Origin: Taibaiella sp965229095
GTDB taxonomy: Bacteria; Bacteroidota; Bacteroidia; Chitinophagales; Chitinophagaceae
Length of the DNA stretch: 64,000 nt
Assembly (NCBI GenBank): GCA_965229095.1
Contig: OZ245855.1
Coordinates: 4,836,001-4,900,000, forward strand
Direction of reading: 5' to 3'
The notes under the pieces are model-generated. The model was given only the letters and a program-made list of their open reading frames with translations. It had not been told where the DNA came from and did not search any database. The position numbers were made by a program, and so were the translations under genes. Positions 32,344 to 40,917 of the stretch are shown here, piece after piece (position 1 is the stretch's first letter; each line of letters starts with the position of its first letter).

Positions 32344-32838
32344 ATGTTTCATTTGTTTAGGAAAGGAGATGTCCAGAGTAGTAGGAAGTCTTTAACGATA
32401 ATTATTTTAGCTGTGTTTGTGTTCTTTGTTGTTAGGGCCTGTGTAAGTTCATCAGGCGATAGCCCGACTGCTACAACAGAGAACATAACCAGTATAACAG
32501 CAGAATCCCCAAAGGAAGAACCAATATCAATAATTACGACCGATGCACGGGATCTTTATTACTATTATCATGAGAATGAAATTGCAGCAGACAATTTCTA
32601 TAGAGGCAAGAAAGTAGCTGTAGTAGGTAAGGTAACTAGCATAGCTAAAGATTTTTTAGATAAGCCTTATGTCACCCTCGCAACAGGCACTATGTTCAAT
32701 TCTATTCATTGTGATGTTGTGAATGCGAGTAGCTTAATTAACCTTAAAAAAGGGCAGAGAGCTACTTTTGTAGGCAAGTGCAGAGGCATGATAATGGGAT
32801 CAATTTTTATAGACGATTGCGAGTATATTAAACCCTGA
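32344..32838 (+). CDS. Membrane-anchored OB-fold (tRNA_anti-like) protein
   Basis: A 164-residue protein with one N-terminal membrane helix (SLTIIILAVFVFFVVRACVS) and a Ser/Thr/Glu-rich linker. The C-terminal domain matches the OB-fold 'tRNA_anti-like' type: DLYYYYHENEIAADNFYRGK, KVAVVGKVTSIAKDF and GQRATFVGKCRGMIMGSIF. Stand-alone proteins of this build occur widely in bacteria and phage-like regions with unknown role. Its start is placed at ATG 32344, immediately after a segment that can pair with the upstream leader RNA. Its 3' end overlaps the convergent gene at 32800 by 39 bp. Confidence 0.65.
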   Translation: MFHLFRKGDVQSSRKSLTIIILAVFVFFVVRACVSSSGDSPTATTENITSITAESPKEEPISIITTDARDLYYYYHENEIAADNFYRGKKVAVVGKVTSIAKDFLDKPYVTLATGTMFNSIHCDVVNASSLINLKKGQRATFVGKCRGMIMGSIFIDDCEYIKP

Positions 32839-33054
32839 GATGGGGTTACAATTGTATATTAATACCATAATTTCTATGTCCGTGGTCGGGCAACCATTAA
32901 ATTCAAAATTGATAGTGTCCGGGTAACTATTTGAGGAAAGATATACAACTCTTTGAGCCGAATGATTCATCATATAAACCCTTTTGGCATCTTTGGGTGA
33001 TCTGTCGCAACCCAACAAGAGCAAGACTGTAAATGTTGTCAATAGTAACTTCAT
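32800..33054 (-). CDS. Small putative lipoprotein, possibly truncated
   Basis: An 84-residue protein with a clear lipoprotein signal: MKLLLTTFTVLLLLGCDRSP, lipobox LLGC. The mature part (NHSAQRVVYLSSNSYPDTIN) resembles small Bacteroidota lipoproteins of unknown function, but the rest (VLIYNCNPISGFNILAIVYK) departs from that pattern and overlaps the convergent gene. A frameshift near the middle is possible. Confidence 0.45.
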   Translation of the reverse strand: MKLLLTTFTVLLLLGCDRSPKDAKRVYMMNHSAQRVVYLSSNSYPDTINFEFNGCPTTDIEIMVLIYNCNPISGFNILAIVYKN

Positions 33055-33503
33055 CGTGATGATTAAAAGATTGGTTCAAGTAATACTTTTATATAGACGA
33101 TAGACGCCTGAAAGTACTTTGTTGTGAGATTGGGAGTCACATCAGTTGGGCAGTATTAGCAACGAACTTTGTATGCAGAAAACAGTACTTAAGTATTTTG
33201 CCAGCAGCTTCGATCGCGATTTAGAGGGAAATGCCGTTCTTAATGGCCCTATTTAGGCGGTAGATTATCGGCCGGCTAAATGGGGGCAAGGCTATCGGAT
33301 TTTCTATTCTCTGCATTGCAAGAGTCTTGCAACGTCTTTGTACATCAACTATTATAACAACGAAAAATCTAACTAAATTTAAAAGGAATGAGCCCGATAT
33401 GATATCGCGCTCATTACAAATCTAATCTTAAATTCGTTTAATCTTCCGGGTACCCTATTTACTGGATTTTTTCTTTTGTTTCCATTTTTTGGCCCCCCCC
33501 TCT
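33055..33503. other. Non-coding stretch upstream of the leader-peptide gene's 3' side
   Basis: About 450 bases with no supported gene. It contains a near-perfect palindrome at 33387-33415 (AATGAGCCCGATAT / ATATCGCGCTCATT, one mismatch), a likely terminator for the peptide gene at 33504, and a run of nine C near 33492. Confidence 0.4.
33385..33415 (-). terminator. Possible terminator of the RiPP-precursor gene
   Basis: Fourteen-base arms around 33387-33415 with one mismatch. The T tract on the minus strand is short (CCTTTTAAATTT), so strength is uncertain. Confidence 0.45.
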
Positions 33504-33764
33504 TTATACACAAACTGCAGGGTTTGCTGTCAAGCACCCCAATTGCCCTGCCCTTGTCTGGCATTGATTGGTAAATTGAGGATTACACATAGAACCTGCT
33601 GCAGTCTGACCTGGAGGTATTATGCTAGTACAGCTGTCTGTATTGCTATTAAGAACCGGACCATCCCCGCCCAAATGGAACTGTTTTTGGCTGGCTGTTA
33701 ATTCAACAATTGCGCTTTTGTTTAAGAACAATTTCCTGTTAAGGTTTAAGCTTTTCTTTTTCAT
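33504..33764 (-). CDS. Cys-rich RiPP precursor with GG-type leader (class I lanthipeptide-like)
   Basis: An 86-residue peptide. The leader opens MKKKSLNLNRKLFLNKSAIV, continues ELTASQKQFHLGGDG and ends in a double-glycine site, which fits Bacteroidota 'natural product precursor / class I lanthipeptide' leaders. The core (about 50 residues) has five Cys (DSCTS, SMCNP, NQCQT, LGCLT, VCV) and about ten Ser/Thr, as needed for thioether rings. The gene lies 127 bp downstream of a LytTR regulator on the same strand. No LanB/LanC, protease or exporter gene is in the window, so the modification type is inferred. A second peptide with the same leader pattern is at 41997. Confidence 0.65.
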   Translation of the reverse strand: MKKKSLNLNRKLFLNKSAIVELTASQKQFHLGGDGPVLNSNTDSCTSIIPPGQTAAGSMCNPQFTNQCQTRAGQLGCLTANPAVCV

Positions 33765-33891
33765 TGGATTTTGTTGTGTTTAAAAATGTTAGATAATACG
33801 CTAAAGGTATAAGCAACATTCAAAAGCAATTGGTCCGTTTTGAGAACGTAGACAGATTTCTTGAAAAAGTAGCCTCAATGCCCAGGAACGT

Positions 33892-34632
33892 TCATTGAAT
33901 GTATCTCAATAACGCTTCTTTCCTTCTCACAGCAAGTGGTAAACGTTCCTTGTTTTTGAGTATGATAATGTCCCCCTCTTTTTTATCAATGGTTAGAATA
34001 AAACTAATATTCACGATATATGATTTGTGGTTTCTAAAGAATCCTTTAGACATTAACATCTGCTCATATTCTTTGATGTTTTTGGTACTGGTAATTTGCC
34101 TGCCATTTGTTAAATGAAAAATGGAATAAGAATTATTGGCTTCAATATAAATGATATGCTCAAGCTCTACTAAATCCCTACTGTTGGTGTTGTTGATCAC
34201 CAAGCGCTTTATGTCGTGAGGGTTTTGAATAATAGATTGAGCATACTGAGTGTTGTATTTTGCATCCTGGTTTCGCTGAATTTTGGTGAGAGCCTTATTT
34301 ACGGCACTTCTCAGGTCGTCTATTTTAACAGGTTTAAGCAGATAATATAAGGCTGAAAATTTAATGGCATCAATAGAATAATGATCAAATGCTGTTACGA
34401 AAATAACCTCGAAAGGTAGTTCCTGATATCTGCGGAGTAAGTCGAAACCTGTATAGGGCGGCATATCCACATCAAGAAAAACAATATCCGGATGCAATAG
34501 ATTTATCTGATCGTAAGCACTTTCGATGGTGGTACATAGCGTCAATATTTCCACTCCGGTGCAGTAATTTCTTATCAAAGTAGCCAGACTTTCCAAGCTT
34601 TGAATTTCATCATCAACTAACAATGCTTTCAT
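33892..34632 (-). CDS. LytTR-family response regulator
   Basis: Two-component regulator of 246 residues. The receiver domain (1-120) has KALLVDDEIQSLESL, the phospho-acceptor Asp in PDIVFLDVDMPPYTGF, Thr/Ala in VIFVTAFDHY and Lys in YYLLKPVKI. The LytTR DNA-binding domain (150-246) has IYIEANNSYSIFHLTNGRQI, GFFRNHKSYIVNISFI and ends LPLAVRRKEALLRYIQ. The histidine kinase gene ends 5 bp before this start, so they form one operon. The next gene on the strand is a Cys-rich GG-leader peptide, a plausible target. Confidence 0.92.
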   Translation of the reverse strand: MKALLVDDEIQSLESLATLIRNYCTGVEILTLCTTIESAYDQINLLHPDIVFLDVDMPPYTGFDLLRRYQELPFEVIFVTAFDHYSIDAIKFSALYYLLKPVKIDDLRSAVNKALTKIQRNQDAKYNTQYAQSIIQNPHDIKRLVINNTNSRDLVELEHIIYIEANNSYSIFHLTNGRQITSTKNIKEYEQMLMSKGFFRNHKSYIVNISFILTIDKKEGDIIILKNKERLPLAVRRKEALLRYIQ

Positions 34633-34637
34633 AGTAA

Positions 34638-37529
34638 TTAAATTGGGATGGTTATAGTAGCAATGGCTTCAGTATTTTTTACCGATAAATGATATTCCCC
34701 TTTGGCCCCGCTTTTTGAATAAATACTCAATCGATCATTAATAGTTTTCACAGCAATAGCACTGCCTCTGTTTATTTTGTTGACCTGCGGGTTAATGGCG
34801 TTCTTTACAATGACGTGTAACAGATTATGATGTTTTAGTGTAAAGGAAATATAAATCTCGCCTTGATAATCTGACAGATTGGAGATGCCATGCTTTACTG
34901 CATTTTCCAGAACCGGCTGTATGAGCATAGTAGGAATATAAATATCGGTCATATCCTCTTCATCAATCATGACATCCCATAAAACTTTGAATGAATTTCT
35001 AAAGCGTAAGATCTCGAGTTGGATATATTTCTTCAAAAAAAGAATTTCACTTTCAAGGCTTATCATTGTATTGACCGATTGCTCCAAAATTTCGCGAATC
35101 AAAGCGCTAAAGTCAGCAAGGTAATCAAGTGCACCTTCTTCGTTTTTACTGGTAATAAAATACTGTAAAGTATTTAAAGAATTAAATACAAAATGTGGAT
35201 TCATCTGACTCTGAAGCGATTTCAGATTGGATTCATTGAGCTTTGCTTTTAACTCAGCTTGATACAATGCTTGCTGTCTCCGGCGGCTTACACTCCACCA
35301 GATTATGCTTGTACTGAGAATAGCTATAAAAAGGCCGGCGCCCAGAATGAACCACCAAGTTTTGTAATATGGCGGATGAATATTAAAACGATACATCAGC
35401 GAACGCCCTTGGATATATGGGTAATCCTGATCATAAACATGCAACTCCAATCTGTAATTCCCGTCATTAAGAGAAGCGTAAGCTATTTTGTTACCCGTTA
35501 TTTCAGTTTTAGACACCAATTGATTATCCCGAGAAAGATAGGAGATTACTTTCAACCTGTCTCTTCGTGTGAAATAAAGCGCAGAAAAACTTAATGTCAG
35601 ATTATTCTGATTGTACTTCAATTGCAAGTCTTGCAACGTTTCGTTTTTTGAATAATCCACACCATTAAGTTGGCTTAACCGGAGGTATACTGGAATTGTC
35701 TGTACCGCAGGTTTGTAGGCAAGATCCATCAATACATTCACACCATTCTCCGTCGCGATGTAAAGTTTGTTACTATCCAGCAAAATATCATTAATGGCGT
35801 TTGAATACAAACCATCTGATTGGAGGAATTTATTGATCACCTCGAAACAGAGGGTACCATTTCCCTTTTTGTAGCTAATGTGATTCAATCCTTTTTTTGT
35901 CGCTACCCAGAAACTGTTACTGACTGAGTCGATCAGTATCTTGTTACATTCATTATCAGTCAGGAAATTAGTTTTGTCAATCTTATACTTTTGGTATCCA
36001 TCATAGATGAAAATGCCTCCATTAGTTACAAAAAAAATATTTCCCCATTTATCTTCTGCGAAATGGCGACAATACAATGGTACTTTTTCGTCAAGAATAA
36101 ACTCTTTATATGACTGTATTTTGTCACTATATCTATCTGAATAATACACTTTATTTAAAGAAGCATACCAAAGCCGATTATTGTGATCTTCGAAAATAGA
36201 ATAGATGTTATTATTACTATTGTCTATCCGCTTAGCATTGCCCTTTTTAAAATCATTTACAAAAGCACCATTATAGCCGTTCGCAGAAAAGTAGACGTCT
36301 GCTTGCTTGCTTTTAGTGATATCTTTGAAATTATTTGCATCTGTTCTTTTCAAGCCAGATATGCTTAAATAAGGGTTACTGAAATGATAGATTTTACTCG
36401 TCGTCGTAAGATAGTATTTACTATTATAGGTATTGAAACTATAGGCATTCAGGATTTGATTGTCAAACTTATTAATGGCTTTGCCTGTTCTAACATCGAC
36501 TATTTCCAGTTTGTAGTTAATCGAAAATATATTGTTTTTGTATTTAAATAGAAACCTTGAATTACCGATCGTTTCTGTTGCATTATTGTAAGCAAGAACA
36601 GGTATCTGATTACAATAAATTATGCTGTTGGTTGTTGCAAAGAAGAACATTTTTTTTATTAAGAACAACGATGGGAAGCCGCTGTAACTCACATTTATTC
36701 TGTAATGCGTCCCCTTAAAAAGTATCCATCTCTTATAAATTTCCAATATGTTTCCGTCATTAAATAAGGACCATTGAAAATCATTTGACAGGTAGGAAGC
36801 GCTATAAAACGGGCTATCCAACCCGTTTTGGAAATAATACTTTTTTTTGGTGTAATCCACTCTTGTAATTCTGTTGATATGAGGGTAATTGGGTTGGAAA
36901 AAGCCATTCAAAGAAAAAGTATCCTCTTCTATCGAACTGAATTTACTCTGGTTCCTCTTTCTATAATCAATTGTAAACACCCTATTGTGATGCTTCATCA
37001 AATAAAAAAAGGGGGAAGCATCATGCACTCCTGAATGAACCGTGTCGTGGGCGTAACTATATTTACTGAACTTGTTTTTGGATGAAAAAAAGTATAATTC
37101 ATTGTTCGCCTCCATTAATTTGGTGCCGGGATATATTTCAAGTTTATTTAAGAAAGGGGTGTTCTTTTTGTTGTAAATATGCCCCTTGTAATAGTAGCAA
37201 AGTTCTTTGCTGAAACAAGAAAACCAGATCCTTCCTTCATCATCTTCGTATATATATAGCACCTCATTATTGGGCAAACCACTTTCAATGGTAAAATATT
37301 GAAAGTCTTTACTGTCCCAACGGCAAACTCCGTTTTGGGTGCCAAACCATACGTACCCTTTGGAGTCTTGCAGTATATAATGAACTACATTACTCGGTAG
37401 TCCATTCTCCATCGATAATGTTTTATAAGCCAAGGTCTGAGCTTCACAAGAAAAAGAATAAGGCAATTGCAACATTATCCAAATGATGGATACTACAAAG
37501 CCTTTGCTATTGTGTATATCTATATGCAT
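34638..37529 (-). CDS. Hybrid-less sensor histidine kinase with periplasmic propeller and LytS-type kinase core
   Basis: Large sensor kinase (963 residues from ATG 37529; a GTG at 37571 is an alternative). After an N-terminal signal/anchor, two-component-propeller (Reg_prop) repeats are seen: NVVHYILQDSKGYVWFGTQN, DDEGRIWFS, EDHNNRLWYASLNK, KWGNIFFVTNGGIFIY, SNSFWVATKKGLNHI, SNKLYIATENGVNVL. A Y_Y_Y domain follows, then a membrane helix (WWFILGAGLFIAILSTSIIW). The cytoplasmic part is LytS-like: phospho-His in QMNPHFVFNSLNTLQYF and N-box PTMLIQPVLENAVKHGIS. It likely senses an extracellular ligand and passes the signal to the adjacent LytTR regulator. Confidence 0.9.
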   Translation of the reverse strand: MHIDIHNSKGFVVSIIWIMLQLPYSFSCEAQTLAYKTLSMENGLPSNVVHYILQDSKGYVWFGTQNGVCRWDSKDFQYFTIESGLPNNEVLYIYEDDEGRIWFSCFSKELCYYYKGHIYNKKNTPFLNKLEIYPGTKLMEANNELYFFSSKNKFSKYSYAHDTVHSGVHDASPFFYLMKHHNRVFTIDYRKRNQSKFSSIEEDTFSLNGFFQPNYPHINRITRVDYTKKKYYFQNGLDSPFYSASYLSNDFQWSLFNDGNILEIYKRWILFKGTHYRINVSYSGFPSLFLIKKMFFFATTNSIIYCNQIPVLAYNNATETIGNSRFLFKYKNNIFSINYKLEIVDVRTGKAINKFDNQILNAYSFNTYNSKYYLTTTSKIYHFSNPYLSISGLKRTDANNFKDITKSKQADVYFSANGYNGAFVNDFKKGNAKRIDNSNNNIYSIFEDHNNRLWYASLNKVYYSDRYSDKIQSYKEFILDEKVPLYCRHFAEDKWGNIFFVTNGGIFIYDGYQKYKIDKTNFLTDNECNKILIDSVSNSFWVATKKGLNHISYKKGNGTLCFEVINKFLQSDGLYSNAINDILLDSNKLYIATENGVNVLMDLAYKPAVQTIPVYLRLSQLNGVDYSKNETLQDLQLKYNQNNLTLSFSALYFTRRDRLKVISYLSRDNQLVSKTEITGNKIAYASLNDGNYRLELHVYDQDYPYIQGRSLMYRFNIHPPYYKTWWFILGAGLFIAILSTSIIWWSVSRRRQQALYQAELKAKLNESNLKSLQSQMNPHFVFNSLNTLQYFITSKNEEGALDYLADFSALIREILEQSVNTMISLESEILFLKKYIQLEILRFRNSFKVLWDVMIDEEDMTDIYIPTMLIQPVLENAVKHGISNLSDYQGEIYISFTLKHHNLLHVIVKNAINPQVNKINRGSAIAVKTINDRLSIYSKSGAKGEYHLSVKNTEAIATITIPI

Positions 37530-37668
37530 AGGCAAAATCACAAAGTACAATATAAATGTAGTTCTTATCACAGGTATATTTACTTTTAGGTATAGGGTTG
37601 AAGGTCAAGAAAAATTATTGAGGGATTCAAAATAGTAATCCGGCAATAGATTGTTGTCTAATGCTGGA

Positions 37669-38037
37669 TTACAAAAAAGGACGCTGGGCAATGTCCTTTT
37701 TGAATGCAATTCTTCTTATTGTTTTTTGGGCTAAAAGGCCATGCACATACTTTATGGAGGGGTTGGTATAATTCGCATACCGGAATACTGCCGAGCGTGT
37801 GGTCGAAGTACCGCTGCCAGCATACTGCATGAGCGCATAATACGGGCGCCTGTTATAGGTATCAAATTCGTTGCTTAATGTATTGCCAGGTGAAATGTGG
37901 CCCAGTAGCATAATACCGTAAAGGAACGTCGAATATTATAATCGGAGCCTTGGGTGTAAGACGCCTAGCGTATTTCCCATATTGGCTGCATGGCCGAACG
38001 CCACTATTGTTGCGGACAGCAATACTATTCGTTTCAT
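37669..38037 (-). pseudogene. Frameshifted small secreted protein
   Basis: A minus-strand gene seems to start at 38037 with MKRIVLLSATIVAFGHAANM, a good signal peptide, but this frame stops after 33 codons (TAA). Protein-like sequence continues in another frame (NEFDTYNRRPYYALMQYAGS, VFRYANYTNPSIKYVHGLLA) to 37669. The simplest reading is a broken gene with one or more frameshifts. No family recognised. Confidence 0.45.
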
Positions 38038-38274
38038 AGGGATAATGTTTGTAAAAAAATAGTCTTCGCAGAACAACTGCCTATATGTGTTTTAGCTGAA
38101 TTGGCACTTGCTTATACATGCCGGTATACAGGAACTGATTGTAAACAAACGGCTTCCTGGCGGCGCAAAACATGATACAAGCATACAGCATAATATATCC
38201 TTGTTTCTTCCCTGCCGATAGCCCGTTAAAATAAAATGAGCTCCCATACGTTTTATATTTAAAAACCACTCTAT

Positions 38275-38730
38275 ATGAAAAGGATGCTTTCTCTGCTAGC
38301 CGCCCTTTGGATTACATCGGCTGCTATAGCCCAAAACATTACGGTTAACATTAATGATCCCGTAACGTTTAAGGAACTCATGATAACGGGCGCCTCCGCT
38401 CAACCGCTGGCTGTTTATTCTTCTTATGCCGCCGAGCGTTTTGCGACCTTCAATTTCGGCAACGCTACTGTCGGGAATATGAAAAACTGTTTATATTCCG
38501 TTGTATGCGAAGGGGGAAAGATAAAAGGAATCTACTTCACAGTACGGGGTCCTGAAGGATGCCGCGAGTTGCAGACTTTTGCAGACACGCATTTTGGAAA
38601 GCCGGAGCGGGAGCTGTCGGATAAAAAGAACGGCATAGCGGAGATGACGAAATATACCTTTGATATTAAAGGTATCAAGGCGAATTTATCCATAGTTACA
38701 GATAAAGAGGCTAATCTGACCATGAATTAA
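38275..38730 (+). CDS. Hypothetical secreted protein
   Basis: A 151-residue exported protein with signal peptide MKRMLSLLAALWITSAAIAQ. The mature part is a compact alpha/beta sequence: NITVNINDPVTFKELMITGA, NMKNCLYSVVCEGGKIKGIY, VRGPEGCRELQTFADTHFG and a final strand IKANLSIVTDKEANLTMN. I do not recognise the family. Two Cys in the mature part (SVVCEG, EGCREL) could form a disulfide. It marks the right edge of the AT-rich accessory stretch and has its own terminator. Confidence 0.55.
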   Translation: MKRMLSLLAALWITSAAIAQNITVNINDPVTFKELMITGASAQPLAVYSSYAAERFATFNFGNATVGNMKNCLYSVVCEGGKIKGIYFTVRGPEGCRELQTFADTHFGKPERELSDKKNGIAEMTKYTFDIKGIKANLSIVTDKEANLTMN

Positions 38731-38757
38731 CGGTCTGAAATCAGGATATTCCCTTTT

Positions 38758-38784
38758 ACAACCCGCATTTATGCGGGTTTTTAT
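38758..38784 (+). terminator. Terminator after the hypothetical secreted protein
   Basis: Inverted repeat AACCCGCAT (38760-38768) with ATGCGGGTT (38771-38779), tight loop, then TTTTATATT. Confidence 0.82.
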
Positions 38785-38786
38785 AT

Positions 38787-38794
38787 TACATTTG
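38787..38794 (+). promoter_or_regulatory. Bacteroidota -7 box before nrnA
   Basis: TACATTTG matches TAnnTTTG, 36 bp before the ATG at 38831 and directly after the preceding terminator. Confidence 0.5.
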
Positions 38795-38830
38795 CGCGTA
38801 TTTTGCGCTTTTACAGGTCTAAATCCGGAT

Positions 38831-39823
38831 ATGAACAGCATTACAGAAGTTTTACCTTTATTAACCGAACCAAAGAAAATATTCATTACCACCCATCATA
38901 AACCCGACGGCGATGCCTTGGGTTCTACCCTGGGTTTATACCATTACCTGGTTCAGAAAGGTCATCAGCCTGTTGTGATTTCCCCTTCGGAAGTACCCGA
39001 TTTCCTGACCTGGATGCCGGGTATCGAAACGGTACTGAATTTTGAATCGGAACCCAAACAATGCTTAAAGGTATTGCGGGAATGCGATCTTATCTTCTGT
39101 CTTGATTTCAGCCGCCTGGACCGTATCCGTATGATGGAAGAGCCACTGCGCCAGGCAGCACAGCCCCGGATCCTGATCGACCACCACCTGAATCCCGATA
39201 CCGATGCTTTTGCCTACGGCATGAGCGAGCCGCAAAAGAGCTCTACCTGTGAAATGGTGTATGATTTTATCAAGCTTGCCGGGGATGATGCGTATATCAG
39301 TAACGAAGTGGCGCAATGTCTGTACACCGGTGTGATGACGGATACCGGTTCTTTCCGTTTTCCCATCACCAGTGCTTCGGTACACGAAATGCTGGCCGAA
39401 TTGAAACACAGGGGACTGGAGCATTCCATTATACATCAGTACATTTACGATAGCTGGAGCGAAGAGCGCATGCGTTTCCTGGGTTACGTGCTGTATCAGA
39501 AAATGGAGATCTACCCGGCCCAGCAGGCCGGTATTATTACCCTTAGCCAGGAAGATCAGCAAAAATTCAAAGTGGCTACCGGCGATACCGAGGGCATTGT
39601 GAATTATCCCCTGAGCATCGACAATGTGAACATATCGGTATTGCTTACCGAAAAGAAAGATGAGGTGCGCATGTCGTTCCGGAGCAAGGGCAATATAGAT
39701 GTCAGTACATTTGCTGCGCAACATTTTAACGGAGGCGGGCATTTTAACGCTGCCGGGGGACGTTCTCCCCTTTCGCTGGAAGAGACCCTGAAAAAACTGA
39801 AAACATTATTGAACATTCTTTAA
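38831..39823 (+). CDS. nrnA: DHH-family oligoribonuclease / pAp phosphatase (NrnA-like)
   Basis: Degrades short oligoribonucleotides and dephosphorylates pAp. The 330-residue protein has the DHH domain: ITTHHKPDGDALGSTLGLYH, the Asp in CLDFSRLDRI, and the DHH motif in LIDHHLNPDTDAF. A VYDFIKLAGDDAY helix and YTGVMTDTGSFRFP follow. The C-terminal DHHA1 domain has RMSFRSKGNIDVSTFAAQHF and NGGGHFNAAGG. ATG 38831 is chosen over an upstream in-frame ATG at 38771 that falls inside the preceding terminator. It is followed by two FKBP genes on the same strand with a 45 bp gap. Confidence 0.9.
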   Translation: MNSITEVLPLLTEPKKIFITTHHKPDGDALGSTLGLYHYLVQKGHQPVVISPSEVPDFLTWMPGIETVLNFESEPKQCLKVLRECDLIFCLDFSRLDRIRMMEEPLRQAAQPRILIDHHLNPDTDAFAYGMSEPQKSSTCEMVYDFIKLAGDDAYISNEVAQCLYTGVMTDTGSFRFPITSASVHEMLAELKHRGLEHSIIHQYIYDSWSEERMRFLGYVLYQKMEIYPAQQAGIITLSQEDQQKFKVATGDTEGIVNYPLSIDNVNISVLLTEKKDEVRMSFRSKGNIDVSTFAAQHFNGGGHFNAAGGRSPLSLEETLKKLKTLLNIL

Positions 39824-39868
39824 TCGATTATAACAAAATACTGATCCTCTAAAGTTCTTAACAAGAAA

Positions 39869-40822
39869 ATGAAGTACACATCTTTAATTATTGCAGGCGC
39901 TCTGATCATATCGTCCAGTTGCAGTGCCAATAAATCGGAATCGAAATCGGACACGCCTGCGCAACAGGGCGGTGCGCAGGAGGCCAAAGCAGGCAACCCG
40001 GTGCAGGATGATAAAGATTTTATCAAAGGCCCCGATGGTCTGGATTATAAGCTGGTTACCAAAGGAACCGGGACCATTACGCCAAAACCGGGAGATATGG
40101 GCGAAATGCATGTCCGCTTCCGGATCGGCGATACGGTAATGATCAACACCTTTGAAATGAATCACGGACAGCCGGTACCGCAGCAGTTCCAGAAACCTAC
40201 GATGAAGGGAGACCTTATGGAAGGCCTGATGCGTATGAAAGCCGGTGACAGCACCGTGTTCCGGATGTTGATGGATACGTTGTCGGCAAGAGCGCATCAG
40301 CCTAAGCCGGCCTGGGTTAAGCCGGGCGATTATGCGGTATGGGAAGTGAAGATGGTGAGCGTGAAAACAAAAGAACAGGCCGAAGCAGAGACGAAAGCCA
40401 AAGAAGGCGCTCAGAATGCTACCGATGATAAGCTGATCCAGGCTTATTTTAAAGCCAAAGGAATTAAAAATGCTAAAAAAGCACCCTCCGGATTCTATTA
40501 TGTAGTGCAAAAGCCCGGAACAGGCCTGAGCCCGAAAAGCGGCCAGAAAGTAACGGTAAACTATACCGGGCAGAACATGCAGGGAGAAAAGTTCGATTCC
40601 AACGTAGATCCTGCTTTCAGCCATGTGGAACCCTTTAGTTTTGACCTGGGCAAACGCAGCGTGATCAAAGGTTGGGACGAAGGTGTGGCCATAATGAAAA
40701 AAGGGATGAAAGCTACTTTCTATTTCCCTTCCAGCCTGGGTTACGGCAGCCAGGGCGCCGGAGAAAAGATACCACCGAATGCGGTATTGATCTTTGATAT
40801 TGAGTTGTTAAGCTTTAAATAG
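39869..40822 (+). CDS. FKBP-type peptidyl-prolyl isomerase lipoprotein
   Basis: Periplasmic or outer-membrane folding factor of 317 residues. It has a lipoprotein signal (LIIAGALIISSSCSANKSES, Cys near residue 18). Two FKBP-like halves follow. The first (residues 55-170) is degenerate: GDMGEMHVRFRIGDTVMIN, MEGLMRMKAGDSTVFRM. The second (215-317) is canonical: GQKVTVNYTGQNMQGEKFDS, VIKGWDEGVAIMKKGMKATF and IPPNAVLIFDIELLSFK. Tyr, Phe, Asp and Trp of the active site are present in the second half. A paralogue of the same layout follows at 40918, so this is a tandem duplication. Confidence 0.88.
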   Translation: MKYTSLIIAGALIISSSCSANKSESKSDTPAQQGGAQEAKAGNPVQDDKDFIKGPDGLDYKLVTKGTGTITPKPGDMGEMHVRFRIGDTVMINTFEMNHGQPVPQQFQKPTMKGDLMEGLMRMKAGDSTVFRMLMDTLSARAHQPKPAWVKPGDYAVWEVKMVSVKTKEQAEAETKAKEGAQNATDDKLIQAYFKAKGIKNAKKAPSGFYYVVQKPGTGLSPKSGQKVTVNYTGQNMQGEKFDSNVDPAFSHVEPFSFDLGKRSVIKGWDEGVAIMKKGMKATFYFPSSLGYGSQGAGEKIPPNAVLIFDIELLSFK

Positions 40823-40917
40823 GAAGAAAGCTTTTCCAACGTAAGCCTTTACTTTACTGTCTTGAAGGACATTAACCCAAGAGAAAAACAATCCCGAAAA
40901 ATAAAACGAAACACAGA

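Noticed and set aside
32213..32395. 60-codon ORF across the structured leader
   Set aside because: It runs through the hairpins and terminator, overlaps the OB-fold gene in another frame, and its composition (Trp, Leu, Arg, Cys) looks like translated stem sequence.
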